A DNA stretch of 64,000 nt. Origin: Diogma glabrata (lineage: Eukaryota > Arthropoda > Insecta > Diptera > Cylindrotomidae). The notes below the pieces were generated by a model that saw only the letters and a program-made list of their open reading frames with translations, did no database searches and was not told the DNA's origin. Where the stretch lies: NCBI GenBank assembly GCA_963693315.1, contig OY856188.1, forward strand, positions 155,337,744 through 155,401,743, read 5' to 3'. Each line of letters begins with the position of its first letter. Positions within the stretch are counted from its first letter, which is position 1. Shown piece after piece: positions 1-9,429 of this stretch. Made by a program: the position numbers and the translations under genes.

Positions 1-248
1 GACCAAAAATGTTTTGTATAGGTATTAAGCGCAAATTAAACTGCGTTACGCTACACCTTCTAAATTGCTTTTCCCTATTAAATCGACTGGAACCACATCC
101 TTAGTTACATTTTCGTTGTAATCTGTGCTTGATGATGTAGCAGTGTGAGTAGTTTGATCACCCGTTTCAGATCCCACGGCTGCTGCTGCTGATGTAATGT
201 TAAATAATCTTCAATGAAAACTTTTATGGAGCTTCGACTTGGAACAGT
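1..248. other. Unassigned sequence left of the tandem duplication
   Basis: No recognisable gene. On the minus strand there is a stop-free stretch (about 105-296) that reads glutamine-rich in one frame and Ser/Thr/Ala-rich in another, because of a GCT/GCA triplet run near 180-195. It could be the edge of a coding exon or chance. The right edge, at 248/249, is where the first copy of the 3,116-bp repeat starts. Confidence 0.3.
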
Positions 249-1040
249 AAATATGTTCGATGTATTATGAACAAAAGCAGAGTTTCCATTCTGCAAATAC
301 TTAAATACTCAGAATGTTTCGGTTCTGCTTGCTTTTATGCTAGTTATTGAGACAGTCGACTCGCAAACTAATTGTTTGCTCCCACTTACTAGCTTACGCA
401 GTACAACTTGGAGAGCTGCAAGGGCATATGGCCATATTTCATGATGGAGTGGAACACGATTGAAGGTGCTACTGTTGACTGAATAGAAATTATCCGCAAG
501 CACCCCTATGATATAAACCTTGACAAGTATTATCTCATTGCTATTGTCAATGGTATATGTGGAGGTCCACACCAAAACGTTACATTTCCAATTTTCTTAG
601 AAAAAAGTTATGTACGTAGATCGGTTCCAATTACTGAATTAAATCGATAATTTTTTTTTGCTGTCAGAAATTTTATTTTTCATTCATACAAACTATGATA
701 TTTAAACAGTAGGCTTTGTTTTTACTGTCGGCAATTCTTCTTGTCGTCGATAATTTTGCTTTGTCGTTATGAAAATTCTTTGTTGTCATTTTTTCTTCTA
801 ACAAAATGAAATATAATTTTATCTTAGTAGGCGCATAAATGCTATAAATTTGTAATTTATTTTTGATAAATAAACATAAACATGCAACCATTTGTGAATG
901 AAAACGGCCATTTTTATTATTTGTGAATTGCATTTTTACATAATTTTGTATTATTGAATAATTTGTAGAAAAAATTTTATTTAGAAACTAATAATTATAT
1001 TTTAAACAAAATTATAATTAAAAAAAAATTATCTCATTAA

Positions 1041-1247
1041 ATACCACTCTTCATTGAAATTTTTTCGAAAATTTTTCAATTTTACTCATTAAATTATTTT
1101 TAAGCAACACTGCTCAATCAAACCACTACTTAAACCACTCGTCCTTCGGACTCGTGGTTTATTGTGCGCTTTGATTCGCAGTGTTGCTAAATAATTTAAT
1201 TCGTAAAATCAAAAAATTTTCGAAAAAATTTCAATGACTCGTGGTAT
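1041..1247. repeat. Foldback/palindrome, ~100-bp arms
   Basis: The arms run from ATACCACTCTTCATTGAAAT to the reverse complement ending CAATGACTCGTGGTATT. The centre is CGTCCTTCGGACTCG (about 1140-1155). Within the arms, matching blocks include AGCAACACTG/CAGTGTTGCT and ATTAAATTATTT/AAATAATTTAAT. This is a strong hairpin inside the 1.6-kb element and is repeated at 4157-4363. Confidence 0.8.
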
Positions 1248-1425
1248 TACAACCGAAAATTCTAATGAAATTGCAACAAAATGCATCAAATTTCGTAAAA
1301 TACCGCCATGTAAAGATTTTAGAAAATGATTGACATTTGTATGATGTTAAGGAATTAGGTCAATTATTAAAACCGATAAATGGTATACAAAATATGAAGC
1401 GTGTAGTTTTTAAAAGATCTCAAAA

Positions 1426-1776
1426 TTGCCGTTAATGCTTGCTATTAAAAGTTTTGAAAACTTCATATATGAAAGTGATGAAAAGTACATATCCTACTTG
1501 AAGAGAGGGAAACTGTTTCCAACAACAATGCAAATGATTCACTTAGGGAATAAAGTTTCAATCGAGAAAAAGAGAGATATAACTGATTTACTGGTGAAAC
1601 AGCACGGTGAGACATGGAGAGATTTTGAAGATTTAGATTTTTTCATAACGCTGTTGGACGGAGAGCGGCCGCCAACGCTTGGAATTGAACAGTTCCAAAC
1701 TGATCAACTTGTGGAAATTTGTGATTGTTGCGAAGAAGAATGTACTCTCAGAATTTATGTTTTTCTAATAAAATAA
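1426..1776 (+). CDS. Hypothetical 116-aa open frame in the 1.6-kb element
   Basis: The product is not recognised. The frame starts at ATG 1426; a second Met two codons on is equally possible. It is the only sizeable frame in the 561-2154 element and is rich in charged residues. The middle has an EKKRDITDLL segment followed by GETWRDFEDLDFFITLL. Near the C-terminus there is a small cysteine motif, CDCCEEEC (about residues 98-105). There is no signal peptide; only the last few residues are hydrophobic. Amino-acid composition is more protein-like than the surrounding AT-rich frames, which suggests a genuine or recently genuine coding segment, perhaps an exon or the tail of a larger transposon protein. 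The same frame is at 4542-4892. Confidence 0.4.
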   Translation: MPLMLAIKSFENFIYESDEKYISYLKRGKLFPTTMQMIHLGNKVSIEKKRDITDLLVKQHGETWRDFEDLDFFITLLDGERPPTLGIEQFQTDQLVEICDCCEEECTLRIYVFLIK

Positions 1777-2237
1777 ATAAGATCTCTAAAACTTCTTTTT
1801 CTATTCATATCAAAAAGAGACGTTTGTCATAATTTTAAGTAACGTAATTTCTACAATGGTAATAGAAGTAGTAGGTCATAGTCAAAAAGTTACATTTCTA
1901 CAATGGTCCCACCAAAACGCTACATTTCCAATTAGTTGCACCAAAATTTAAAATTTTTTTATGCATATAATTATCATGTCTTTGGAATCATAATATTCAA
2001 ATTATGACAGACCTAATTTATTTATGCTTACACAAGGATTGTTTTTCCCCTTTGTGAAATAGAGCTTGCTTAAGACATTAATTGTGTAATCACAAACTCT
2101 CAAATTGTGTAAAATCATTTATAATGGAAATGTAACATTTTGGTGTGAACCTCCTCATATGATCTAATTGAATATGACCAAAAATAAAAAAATTACAAAT
2201 TAACAAAACTTGATAACAAGATTCCGTGTTTTCATTG

Positions 2238-2336
2238 ATTAATCCCGGCAAATATGACAATCCCGTAATCCCGGGATTTTCTTCCATTAATCCCGGGATT
2301 GTGGGATCATAAAAATGGGTCGGGATCCCGGGACTG
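2238..2336. repeat. CCCGGGAT-rich cluster, possible solo hAT end
   Basis: Several copies of AATCCCGGGAT or its complement lie within 100 bp, ending CGGGATCCCGGGACTG near 2336. Read from the right, the block starts CAGTCCCGGGATCCCG, the style of some hAT terminal repeats. No partner end was found. The duplicate is at 5354-5452. Confidence 0.35.
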
Positions 2337-2568
2337 CATTTCCTAGAATGAGGGGAAATTTATATTTATATTTATTTGGATATTGATCAATTAATTTCGA
2401 TTTACGTTTTGTGAATTTTATAAATTTGATGCTTGAACTACCGTAAAATTATCGTTTGATCTGTTAAAATATCACAGTTCTTAGAATTCTGTTATTTAAT
2501 TTAGTTGATTACCTGCCACTAAACCTTTTTTTATAGGCGCGTATATGGAGAACTGATGACATACACAA

Positions 2569-3021
2569 CTTCGGAAAAAACGGGAGGAAGACGGATCGTA
2601 ATGCGGTTTTTTACATTCGATTCAGAAAGTCATTTGAAAAAAATGTCCGTCAATTTTTAATTGTTGATGGGTTTAGTTGCACCGGTGCATCTAAAAAATG
2701 CATAAAAAATAGTGCATTTTTACAACGAAATAAAAAAATGTAAACAAATAAAAAAGAAATTGTGCTGAAACTTGGTTCCTATATGTTTTTGGCGTCGCTG
2801 AACACGAATATGATGTTTAAAAAGTGCTAGGATGCACCCGGACATCACTATGTCCATATCGTGCACCTTCTCCTGAGTTTTCACTTATTTTTTTATGAAA
2901 TGCATCAAAAAATGCTTCCGGGGGGGGTTTTTGAGGTCGCTGATCACGAATACGACGTTTAAAAAGTACTAGAATGCACCCGAACATCACTATGTCCATA
3001 TCGTGTACCTTCTTCTGGGTG
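2569..3021 (+). repeat. Left long terminal inverted repeat of the PIN-nuclease element (copy 1)
   Basis: Matches 5685-6137 and is the reverse complement of parts of 7587-8115. The outer end reads AAAACGGGAGGAAGACGG and then GGATCGTAATGCGGTTTTTT. The inner part holds two ~150-bp subrepeats, each with TCGCTGA(A/T)CACGAATA and GACATCACTATGTCCATATC. This copy is followed only by the truncated 5' end of the gene (to 3364). Confidence 0.85.
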
Positions 3022-3364
3022 AAATGGAAACTAGACCAACTTTTTTCGAATATAATTTACAATTACATTGAGTATATTATTAACAATTACGGCATAAATG
3101 TTAAGATTATTTTCGATGGCTACAACACTATTACGACAAAAGCTTCGGAAAGGATTCGTAGGTCTAAAAATAATACTTCGAACGAAATCAAGTTTACCGA
3201 AAACATGCCGTTGGAAATTTCAAAAGAACCATTTTTAGGCAATAAGAATAACAAAGACAATTTTATAAAATTATTGCGCTAAAAACTATTCACTGTAGGT
3301 ATACAATCGGAACAATATCCAGATGATGCTGACAGAACAATAGTAACAACAGCATTATATTTAG
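3022..3364 (+). pseudogene. Truncated 5' part of the PIN/FEN-like nuclease gene (copy 1)
   Basis: Carries the first acidic motif (IIFDGYN) and the segment up to the PDDADRTIV motif, with the TAA stop at 3280-3282. It then ends at the duplication junction 3364, where the frame runs into unrelated sequence. The middle and C-terminal thirds of the protein are absent here. It is a by-product of the tandem duplication and cannot encode a functional nuclease. Confidence 0.8.
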
Positions 3365-4156
3365 AAATATGTTCGATGTATTATGAACAAAAGCAGAGTT
3401 TCCATTCTGCAAATACTTAAATACTCAGAATGTTTCGGTTCTGCTTGCTTTTATGCTAGTTATTGAGACAGTCGACTCGCAAACTAATTGTTTGCTCCCA
3501 CTTACTAGCTTACGCAGTACAACTTGGAGAGCTGCAAGGGCATATGGCCATATTTCATGATGGAGTGGAACACGATTGAAGGTGCTACTGTTGACTGAAT
3601 AGAAATTATCCGCAAGCACCCCTATGATATAAACCTTGACAAGTATTATCTCATTGCTATTGTCAATGGTATATGTGGAGGTCCACACCAAAACGTTACA
3701 TTTCCAATTTTCTTAGAAAAAAGTTATGTACGTAGATCGGTTCCAATTACTGAATTAAATCGATAATTTTTTTTTGCTGTCAGAAATTTTATTTTTCATT
3801 CATACAAACTATGATATTTAAACAGTAGGCTTTGTTTTTACTGTCGGCAATTCTTCTTGTCGTCGATAATTTTGCTTTGTCGTTATGAAAATTCTTTGTT
3901 GTCATTTTTTCTTCTAACAAAATGAAATATAATTTTATCTTAGTAGGCGCATAAATGCTATAAATTTGTAATTTATTTTTGATAAATAAACATAAACATG
4001 CAACCATTTGTGAATGAAAACGGCCATTTTTATTATTTGTGAATTGCATTTTTACATAATTTTGTATTATTGAATAATTTGTAGAAAAAATTTTATTTAG
4101 AAACTAATAATTATATTTTAAACAAAATTATAATTAAAAAAAAATTATCTCATTAA

Positions 4157-4363
4157 ATACCACTCTTCATTGAAATTTTTTCGAAAATTTTTCAATTTTA
4201 CTCATTAAATTATTTTTAAGCAACACTGCTCAATCAAACCACTACTTAAACCACTCGTCCTTCGGACTCGTGGTTTATTGTGCGCTTTGATTCGCAGTGT
4301 TGCTAAATAATTTAATTCGTAAAATCAAAAAATTTTCGAAAAAATTTCAATGACTCGTGGTAT
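4157..4363. repeat. Foldback/palindrome, duplicate copy
   Basis: Counterpart of 1041-1247 in the second tandem block. Confidence 0.8.
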
Positions 4364-4541
4364 TACAACCGAAAATTCTAATGAAATTGCAACAAAATGC
4401 ATCAAATTTCGTAAAATACCGCCATGTAAAGATTTTAGAAAATGATTGACATTTGTATGATGTTAAGGAATTAGGTCAATTATTAAAACCGATAAATGGT
4501 ATACAAAATATGAAGCGTGTAGTTTTTAAAAGATCTCAAAA

Positions 4542-4892
4542 TTGCCGTTAATGCTTGCTATTAAAAGTTTTGAAAACTTCATATATGAAAGTGATGAAAA
4601 GTACATATCCTACTTGAAGAGAGGGAAACTGTTTCCAACAACAATGCAAATGATTCACTTAGGGAATAAAGTTTCAATCGAGAAAAAGAGAGATATAACT
4701 GATTTACTGGTGAAACAGCACGGTGAGACATGGAGAGATTTTGAAGATTTAGATTTTTTCATAACGCTGTTGGACGGAGAGCGGCCGCCAACGCTTGGAA
4801 TTGAACAGTTCCAAACTGATCAACTTGTGGAAATTTGTGATTGTTGCGAAGAAGAATGTACTCTCAGAATTTATGTTTTTCTAATAAAATAA
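4542..4892 (+). CDS. Hypothetical 116-aa open frame, duplicate copy
   Basis: Identical in translation to the frame at 1426-1776. It lies in the second tandem block. No function can be assigned. Its preservation reflects the recent duplication and is not independent evidence of selection. Confidence 0.4.
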   Translation: MPLMLAIKSFENFIYESDEKYISYLKRGKLFPTTMQMIHLGNKVSIEKKRDITDLLVKQHGETWRDFEDLDFFITLLDGERPPTLGIEQFQTDQLVEICDCCEEECTLRIYVFLIK

Positions 4893-5353
4893 ATAAGATC
4901 TCTAAAACTTCTTTTTCTATTCATATCAAAAAGAGACGTTTGTCATAATTTTAAGTAACGTAATTTCTACAATGGTAATAGAAGTAGTAGGTCATAGTCA
5001 AAAAGTTACATTTCTACAATGGTCCCACCAAAACGCTACATTTCCAATTAGTTGCACCAAAATTTAAAATTTTTTTATGCATATAATTATCATGTCTTTG
5101 GAATCATAATATTCAAATTATGACAGACCTAATTTATTTATGCTTACACAAGGATTGTTTTTCCCCTTTGTGAAATAGAGCTTGCTTAAGACATTAATTG
5201 TGTAATCACAAACTCTCAAATTGTGTAAAATCATTTATAATGGAAATGTAACATTTTGGTGTGAACCTCCTCATATGATCTAATTGAATATGACCAAAAA
5301 TAAAAAAATTACAAATTAACAAAACTTGATAACAAGATTCCGTGTTTTCATTG

Positions 5354-5452
5354 ATTAATCCCGGCAAATATGACAATCCCGTAATCCCGGGATTTTCTTC
5401 CATTAATCCCGGGATTGTGGGATCATAAAAATGGGTCGGGATCCCGGGACTG
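5354..5452. repeat. CCCGGGAT-rich cluster, duplicate copy
   Basis: Counterpart of 2238-2336 in the second tandem block. Confidence 0.35.
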
Positions 5453-6137
5453 CATTTCCTAGAATGAGGGGAAATTTATATTTATATTTATTTGGATATT
5501 GATCAATTAATTTCGATTTACGTTTTGTGAATTTTATAAATTTGATGCTTGAACTACCGTAAAATTATCGTTTGATCTGTTAAAATATCACAGTTCTTAG
5601 AATTCTGTTATTTAATTTAGTTGATTACCTGCCACTAAACCTTTTTTTATAGGCGCGTATATGGAGAACTGATGACATACACAACTTCGGAAAAAACGGG
5701 AGGAAGACGGATCGTAATGCGGTTTTTTACATTCGATTCAGAAAGTCATTTGAAAAAAATGTCCGTCAATTTTTAATTGTTGATGGGTTTAGTTGCACCG
5801 GTGCATCTAAAAAATGCATAAAAAATAGTGCATTTTTACAACGAAATAAAAAAATGTAAACAAATAAAAAAGAAATTGTGCTGAAACTTGGTTCCTATAT
5901 GTTTTTGGCGTCGCTGAACACGAATATGATGTTTAAAAAGTGCTAGGATGCACCCGGACATCACTATGTCCATATCGTGCACCTTCTCCTGAGTTTTCAC
6001 TTATTTTTTTATGAAATGCATCAAAAAATGCTTCCGGGGGGGGTTTTTGAGGTCGCTGATCACGAATACGACGTTTAAAAAGTACTAGAATGCACCCGAA
6101 CATCACTATGTCCATATCGTGTACCTTCTTCTGGGTG

Positions 6138-7418
6138 AAATGGAAACTAGACCAACTTTTTTCGAATATAATTTACAATTACATTGAGTATATTATTAAC
6201 AATTACGGCATAAATGTTAAGATTATTTTCGATGGCTACAACACTATTACGACAAAAGCTTCGGAAAGGATTCGTAGGTCTAAAAATAATACTTCGAACG
6301 AAATCAAGTTTACCGAAAACATGCCGTTGGAAATTTCAAAAGAACCATTTTTAGGCAATAAGAATAACAAAGACAATTTTATAAAATTATTGCGCTAAAA
6401 ACTATTCACTGTAGGTATACAATCGGAACAATATCCAGATGATGCTGACAGAACAATAGTAACAACAGCATTATATTTAGCCAGAGATAAAAATAAAAAT
6501 ATTATAATAGTTGCAGAAGACACTGACATAGTAGTTTTAGCTACCGCATTAACTCCTCCTGGTCTTGAAATCTTTATATTGAAACCTGCGACTTCTAGTA
6601 AACCAGAAACTATATATTCATCAAAAAGTTTAAGCCATCGTCCAAACATTTGCGACAACATTTTACTACTTCATGCGATCACAGGATGTGATACTGTTTC
6701 AGCCTCGTTTTTTGTTGGAAAATTAAAATTGTTTAATTTATTTGATAGCAATCCTGATTTGGCAGTCCATGCTCAAATATTCAAAAAACGTAATTTAACG
6801 ATTGATGAACTATTGTAGCATGGAATATATTTAATAATGGTGATGTATGGAGCGCCAATCACATTTAGAAATCCAAACGTACCAGTTCAATTTAAATTGA
6901 CTAGTATTCAGTTAGCAGAGATATATAGGTACCGCATGTACCTATCAACAATTGCAAAATCTAAAAAACCAAACCTGGCTAAATTACTACCAACGGTTGA
7001 TGCACTTAAGGAACATCTAAAACGAGTTTATCTACAGGTCCAACACTGGTTGAATGGAGATGACTACGATATGGATCCTACAGATTGGGGCTTCCAACAG
7101 AAAAATAGTTTATTATTGCCGGTAAGAATCACGCAACAACCTGCTCCTCCCGACATTATGTAATTAGTTTTTTGTGGATGCACTAAAGGGTGCAATAACT
7201 TATGTGGGTGTAGAAGGCAAGGTCTTTATTGCAATGTTGCTTGTAAGAATTGTTTAGGATCCAACTGCAACAATATAGAAAACATAGAACCATCTCCGGA
7301 ATCAGATGAACTTGAGGAACCTCGGACAAATTCAATTGAGCAGGACATTGAATCGACGGATTTAGGCCAGCTTGAAGAATTTGATATTCTAGAAGACCAT
7401 GAAACTGAAGAAGCGTAA
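6138..7418 (+). pseudogene. FEN1/XPG-like PIN nuclease with C-terminal Cys cluster, three in-frame stops
   Basis: Read in a single frame, the ~427 codons contain motifs in the order of a FEN1/XPG-type PIN nuclease: IIFDGYN (first acidic site), PDDADRTIV (acidic helix), VAEDTDIVVL (compare FEN1 TEDMD) and HAITGCDT (compare GCDY). Next come a YGAP segment, VYLQVQHWL and DPTDWGF. The tail is a cysteine cluster of pattern C-x-C-x3-C-x3-C-x-C-x6-C-x3-C-x2-C-x4-C (about 7173-7265), and an acidic C-terminus ends at TAA 7416-7418. I recognise this layout from uncharacterised multicopy proteins in many invertebrate genomes. Three stops interrupt the frame: TAA 6396-6398, TAG 6816-6818 and TAA 7161-7163. 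No frameshift is needed. The start is not defined: the sequence upstream of about 6138 is inverted-repeat DNA, and an N-terminal part may be missing. Role as a transposition enzyme is unproven. Confidence 0.75.
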
Positions 7419-7586
7419 AATAAAATTAAAAAATAATTTTTTATAGACACGATATTTTATATGTATAGACTTAATATTTTAATAAAATAAATGACAATAA
7501 AATAATAATCATAAAATAGATTTTTATAATTTATTACTTGTAAACTCTTTTTCCTCCCTAGGAGAATAAAGTAAATTTGTGGGCCT

Positions 7587-8115
7587 TGTATTCGTGATCA
7601 GCGACTTCAAAAATTCCACGGTAACATTTTTTGATGCATTTAAAAAAATAAATATGTGAATGAAAAACCCAGGAGAAGGTACACGATATGGACATAGTAA
7701 TATCCGGGTGCATCCTGGCACCTTTTAAACGTCGTAGTCGTGATCAGCGAGCTCAAACCCCCCCCGGAAACATTTTCTGATGCATTTCATAAAAAAAAGT
7801 GAAAACCCAGGGTGCACGATATGGACATAGTGATGTCCGTGTGCATCCTAGCAATTTTAAACATCATATTCGTGTTCAGCGACCCCAAAAACATATAGGA
7901 ACAAAGTTTCAGTCCAATTACTTTTTTATTTGGTGAATATTAACATTTTTTATTTCTTTGTAAAAATGCACTATTTTTTATGCGTTTTTTAGATGCACCG
8001 GTGCAACTAAACCCGTCAACAATTAAAAATTGACGGACATTTTTTTTTAAATGACTTTCTGAATCGAATGCAAAAAACCGCATTACGATCCGTCTTCCTC
8101 CCGTTTTTTTCGAAG
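7587..8115 (-). repeat. Right long terminal inverted repeat of the PIN-nuclease element
   Basis: Reverse complement of 5685-6137, with an extra subrepeat. GATCAGCGA-type or TTCAGCGACC-type starts occur near 7595, 7741 and 7877, about 140-146 bp apart. Each unit carries ACGATATGGACATAGT and a TTTTAAACRTC motif. Outer end at about 8115. Confidence 0.85.
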
Positions 8116-8600
8116 GGGATTTCTTTAATTCCGCGGCTATTAGTTGAAGTGCGTTTTTTAGTTGATGTTGTTGTTGTAGCGACGAAATGTGGTGCTATTC
8201 TTCCGGCTCCAAGTCCAGATTCAGGTACTCTGCTACTGCCCTTGGGCGGTAGCACAGATCTTCCTTCGTCAGGTTGGTAAGAGATTGGCAAAGTAAGTTA
8301 TACAAAAAATTTAAAAACATTATTTCTTTTGATTAGTGACACACCGAGTCTTAAAAACACAAAAAACCGGGTATCGGATACGCGAATTATATTTTATAAT
8401 ACCTAGTCGGGTAGCTATTTTAGGTACAAAGGAGATACTTATTTTAATTTTTCTTCTTAATTTAATTCTGCATAAAGTTGCAACGCATTTCTCAATTAGT
8501 TAATGTTTAAATGAACTGTTAACATAATTGGATCATAGTAGTAAGAAAAACAAACATCTACTACTTCGCGACAACGCACGTAATATGATTAGTGAAGTAA
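8116..8600. other. Flank of the PIN element with an unidentified minus-strand frame
   Basis: On the minus strand, 8291 down to about 8116 reads as a protein-like Pro/Ser/Thr-rich segment (PDEGRSVLPPKGSS and then a run of Thr) that continues into the inverted repeat. I do not recognise it. The rest is AT-rich and without features. Confidence 0.25.
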
Positions 8601-8607
8601 ACAACCA

Positions 8608-9010
8608 TTTCGATTGTACACGAGGATCAGCTTTTATTGATTTCTAATTATTTTTTATTTTTGATCAACGGTTGTGACAACCCCGCGTACTCCAATCCCT
8701 TCTATTGACATACGAGTTAACGTGAGAGACATACCACTGACAATATCAGTGAGATATCACAAGCAAAGGTGACATCTTAGGGATGCTAATGGAGTAACTG
8801 TATTCAGTCAACGGTAGCACTCTCAGTTTAGCTGTGGAATATTCCTAAATGATGACACTATTACTTGCTCGAAGAAACGAACCTTCATATAAGCCCATAT
8901 CTGGGCTTTAATCATTGAGGAAGACAGTGCGTGACATGGTCAAGGACTATGTCACCCGCTAGATTATTGGCCACCTCATTTTAGTTTAGTTCCTTCAAAT
9001 TTTTAAAACA
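8608..9010 (+). mobile_element. Retroposon family A copy, 3' truncated
   Basis: Shares with 26465-27152 a 5' end of the type GAGGATCAGTTTTTATT, then GTGACAACCCCGCGTACTCC, GAGTTAACGTGAGA, GTATTCAGTCAACG and CCTTCATATAA. Similarity is lost after about 9010, before the poly-A end seen in the longer copy. Confidence 0.75.
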
Positions 9011-9429
9011 AATTTACTTTTACCTCTTTGTCTTATTACTTCGGCATGAAAGATCTAAGTATTACAATCTGAAGCCAGAAGTGAAAATCTTACCCCCATT
9101 ACGGCATTTCTCGACATTTATGATAATGATTTTATTATAAATTCTGAGTTGATAACGATTCTAAAAAACCAAAATATATAAATAAATGTCCATCTGTATG
9201 CCGGCCGTCACAACCGACGGAATCTAGAAAACCGCTAGAGCGATTTTTTGCTTCACTACAATTTTAAATGGTGTGAAGTAATGCAATCTATAGTGAAAAA
9301 AAAAATCTTACATACCCTCAAATTTTGTTTTTTCTTTTGTTTTGGACCATCCTTTATCTAAATAGCCAATAAAAATTTTAGTGTACGTCGGTGTGTGCTT
9401 GGGTGGGTGGGCGTTTAATCTTTCTGCAT

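Larger units (their letters stand above)
561..2154. mobile_element. Candidate TIR element, 1.6 kb (copy 1)
   Basis: The ends are inverted: the left reads GGAGGTCCACACCAAAA and the right, reverse-complemented, reads GGAGGTTCACACCAAAA. Both continue into CGTTACATTTCCA or TGTTACATTTCCA. A third copy of the motif (ACCAAAACGCTACATTTCC) lies in direct orientation near 1911. The interior holds a 116-codon open frame (1426-1776) and a ~207-bp palindrome (1041-1247). The target duplication could not be settled. The duplicate sits at 3677-5270. Superfamily not recognised. Confidence 0.5.
249..3364 (+). repeat. 3,116-bp tandem duplication, copy 1
   Basis: This block is followed immediately by a second copy at 3365-6480 with a constant offset of 3,116 bp. 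Every open frame in copy 1 recurs with identical translation in copy 2, and all segments I compared by eye were identical. The last bases of copy 1 (ending TTATATTTAG at 3364) abut the first bases of copy 2, so the junction cuts the PIN-nuclease gene. Only copy 2 continues into the rest of that gene. Either a very recent unequal duplication or an assembly artefact would explain the identity. Confidence 0.95.
3677..5270. mobile_element. Candidate TIR element, 1.6 kb (copy 2)
   Basis: Exact counterpart of the element at 561-2154, carried along in the tandem duplication. It is not an independent insertion. Confidence 0.5.
3365..6480 (+). repeat. 3,116-bp tandem duplication, copy 2
   Basis: Second copy of 249-3364. 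It carries the same inner features shifted by 3,116: TIR element 3677-5270, foldback 4157-4363, open frame 4542-4892, CCCGGGAT cluster 5354-5452 and the left inverted repeat of the PIN element from 5685. Sequence diverges from copy 1 only after 6480, where the nuclease gene reads on. Confidence 0.95.
5685..8115 (+). mobile_element. 2.4-kb element: PIN/FEN-like nuclease gene between long subrepeat-built TIRs
   Basis: The left inverted repeat (5685-6137) and right inverted repeat (7587-8115) are reverse complements at several levels. Both ends read CTTCGnAAAAAACGGGAGGAAGACGG, shown here with the variable base as n. Inside are GCATTCGATTCAG, the TGCACCGGTGCA region and 2-3 subrepeats of about 140-150 bp. 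The only coding content is the nuclease-like gene at 6138-7418 on the plus strand. The target-site duplication is not resolved. The same terminal block and subrepeat theme recur in the foldback at 44134-47733, which implies a related element family. Whether the nuclease mobilises these ends is inference. Confidence 0.7.

Noticed and set aside
2238..2336. Complete hAT element
   Set aside because: Only one end-like CCCGGGAT cluster is visible. No matching second end or 8-bp duplication was found, so it is listed as a repeat only.
6396..7163. Alternative genetic code with TAA/TAG read as an amino acid
   Set aside because: Other relics in the window show random frameshifts and TGA stops as well, and the repeat content is that of an animal nuclear genome. 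Pseudogene decay is simpler.
8016..8291. Frames on both strands at the right end of the PIN element, and a recurring peptide like DRNAVFCIRFRK also near 46400
   Set aside because: The recurring peptide is the translation of the shared terminal DNA motif (GAATCGAATGCAAAAAACCG) and not evidence of a gene. The remaining minus-strand part at 8130-8291 is unidentified and listed only as a flank.
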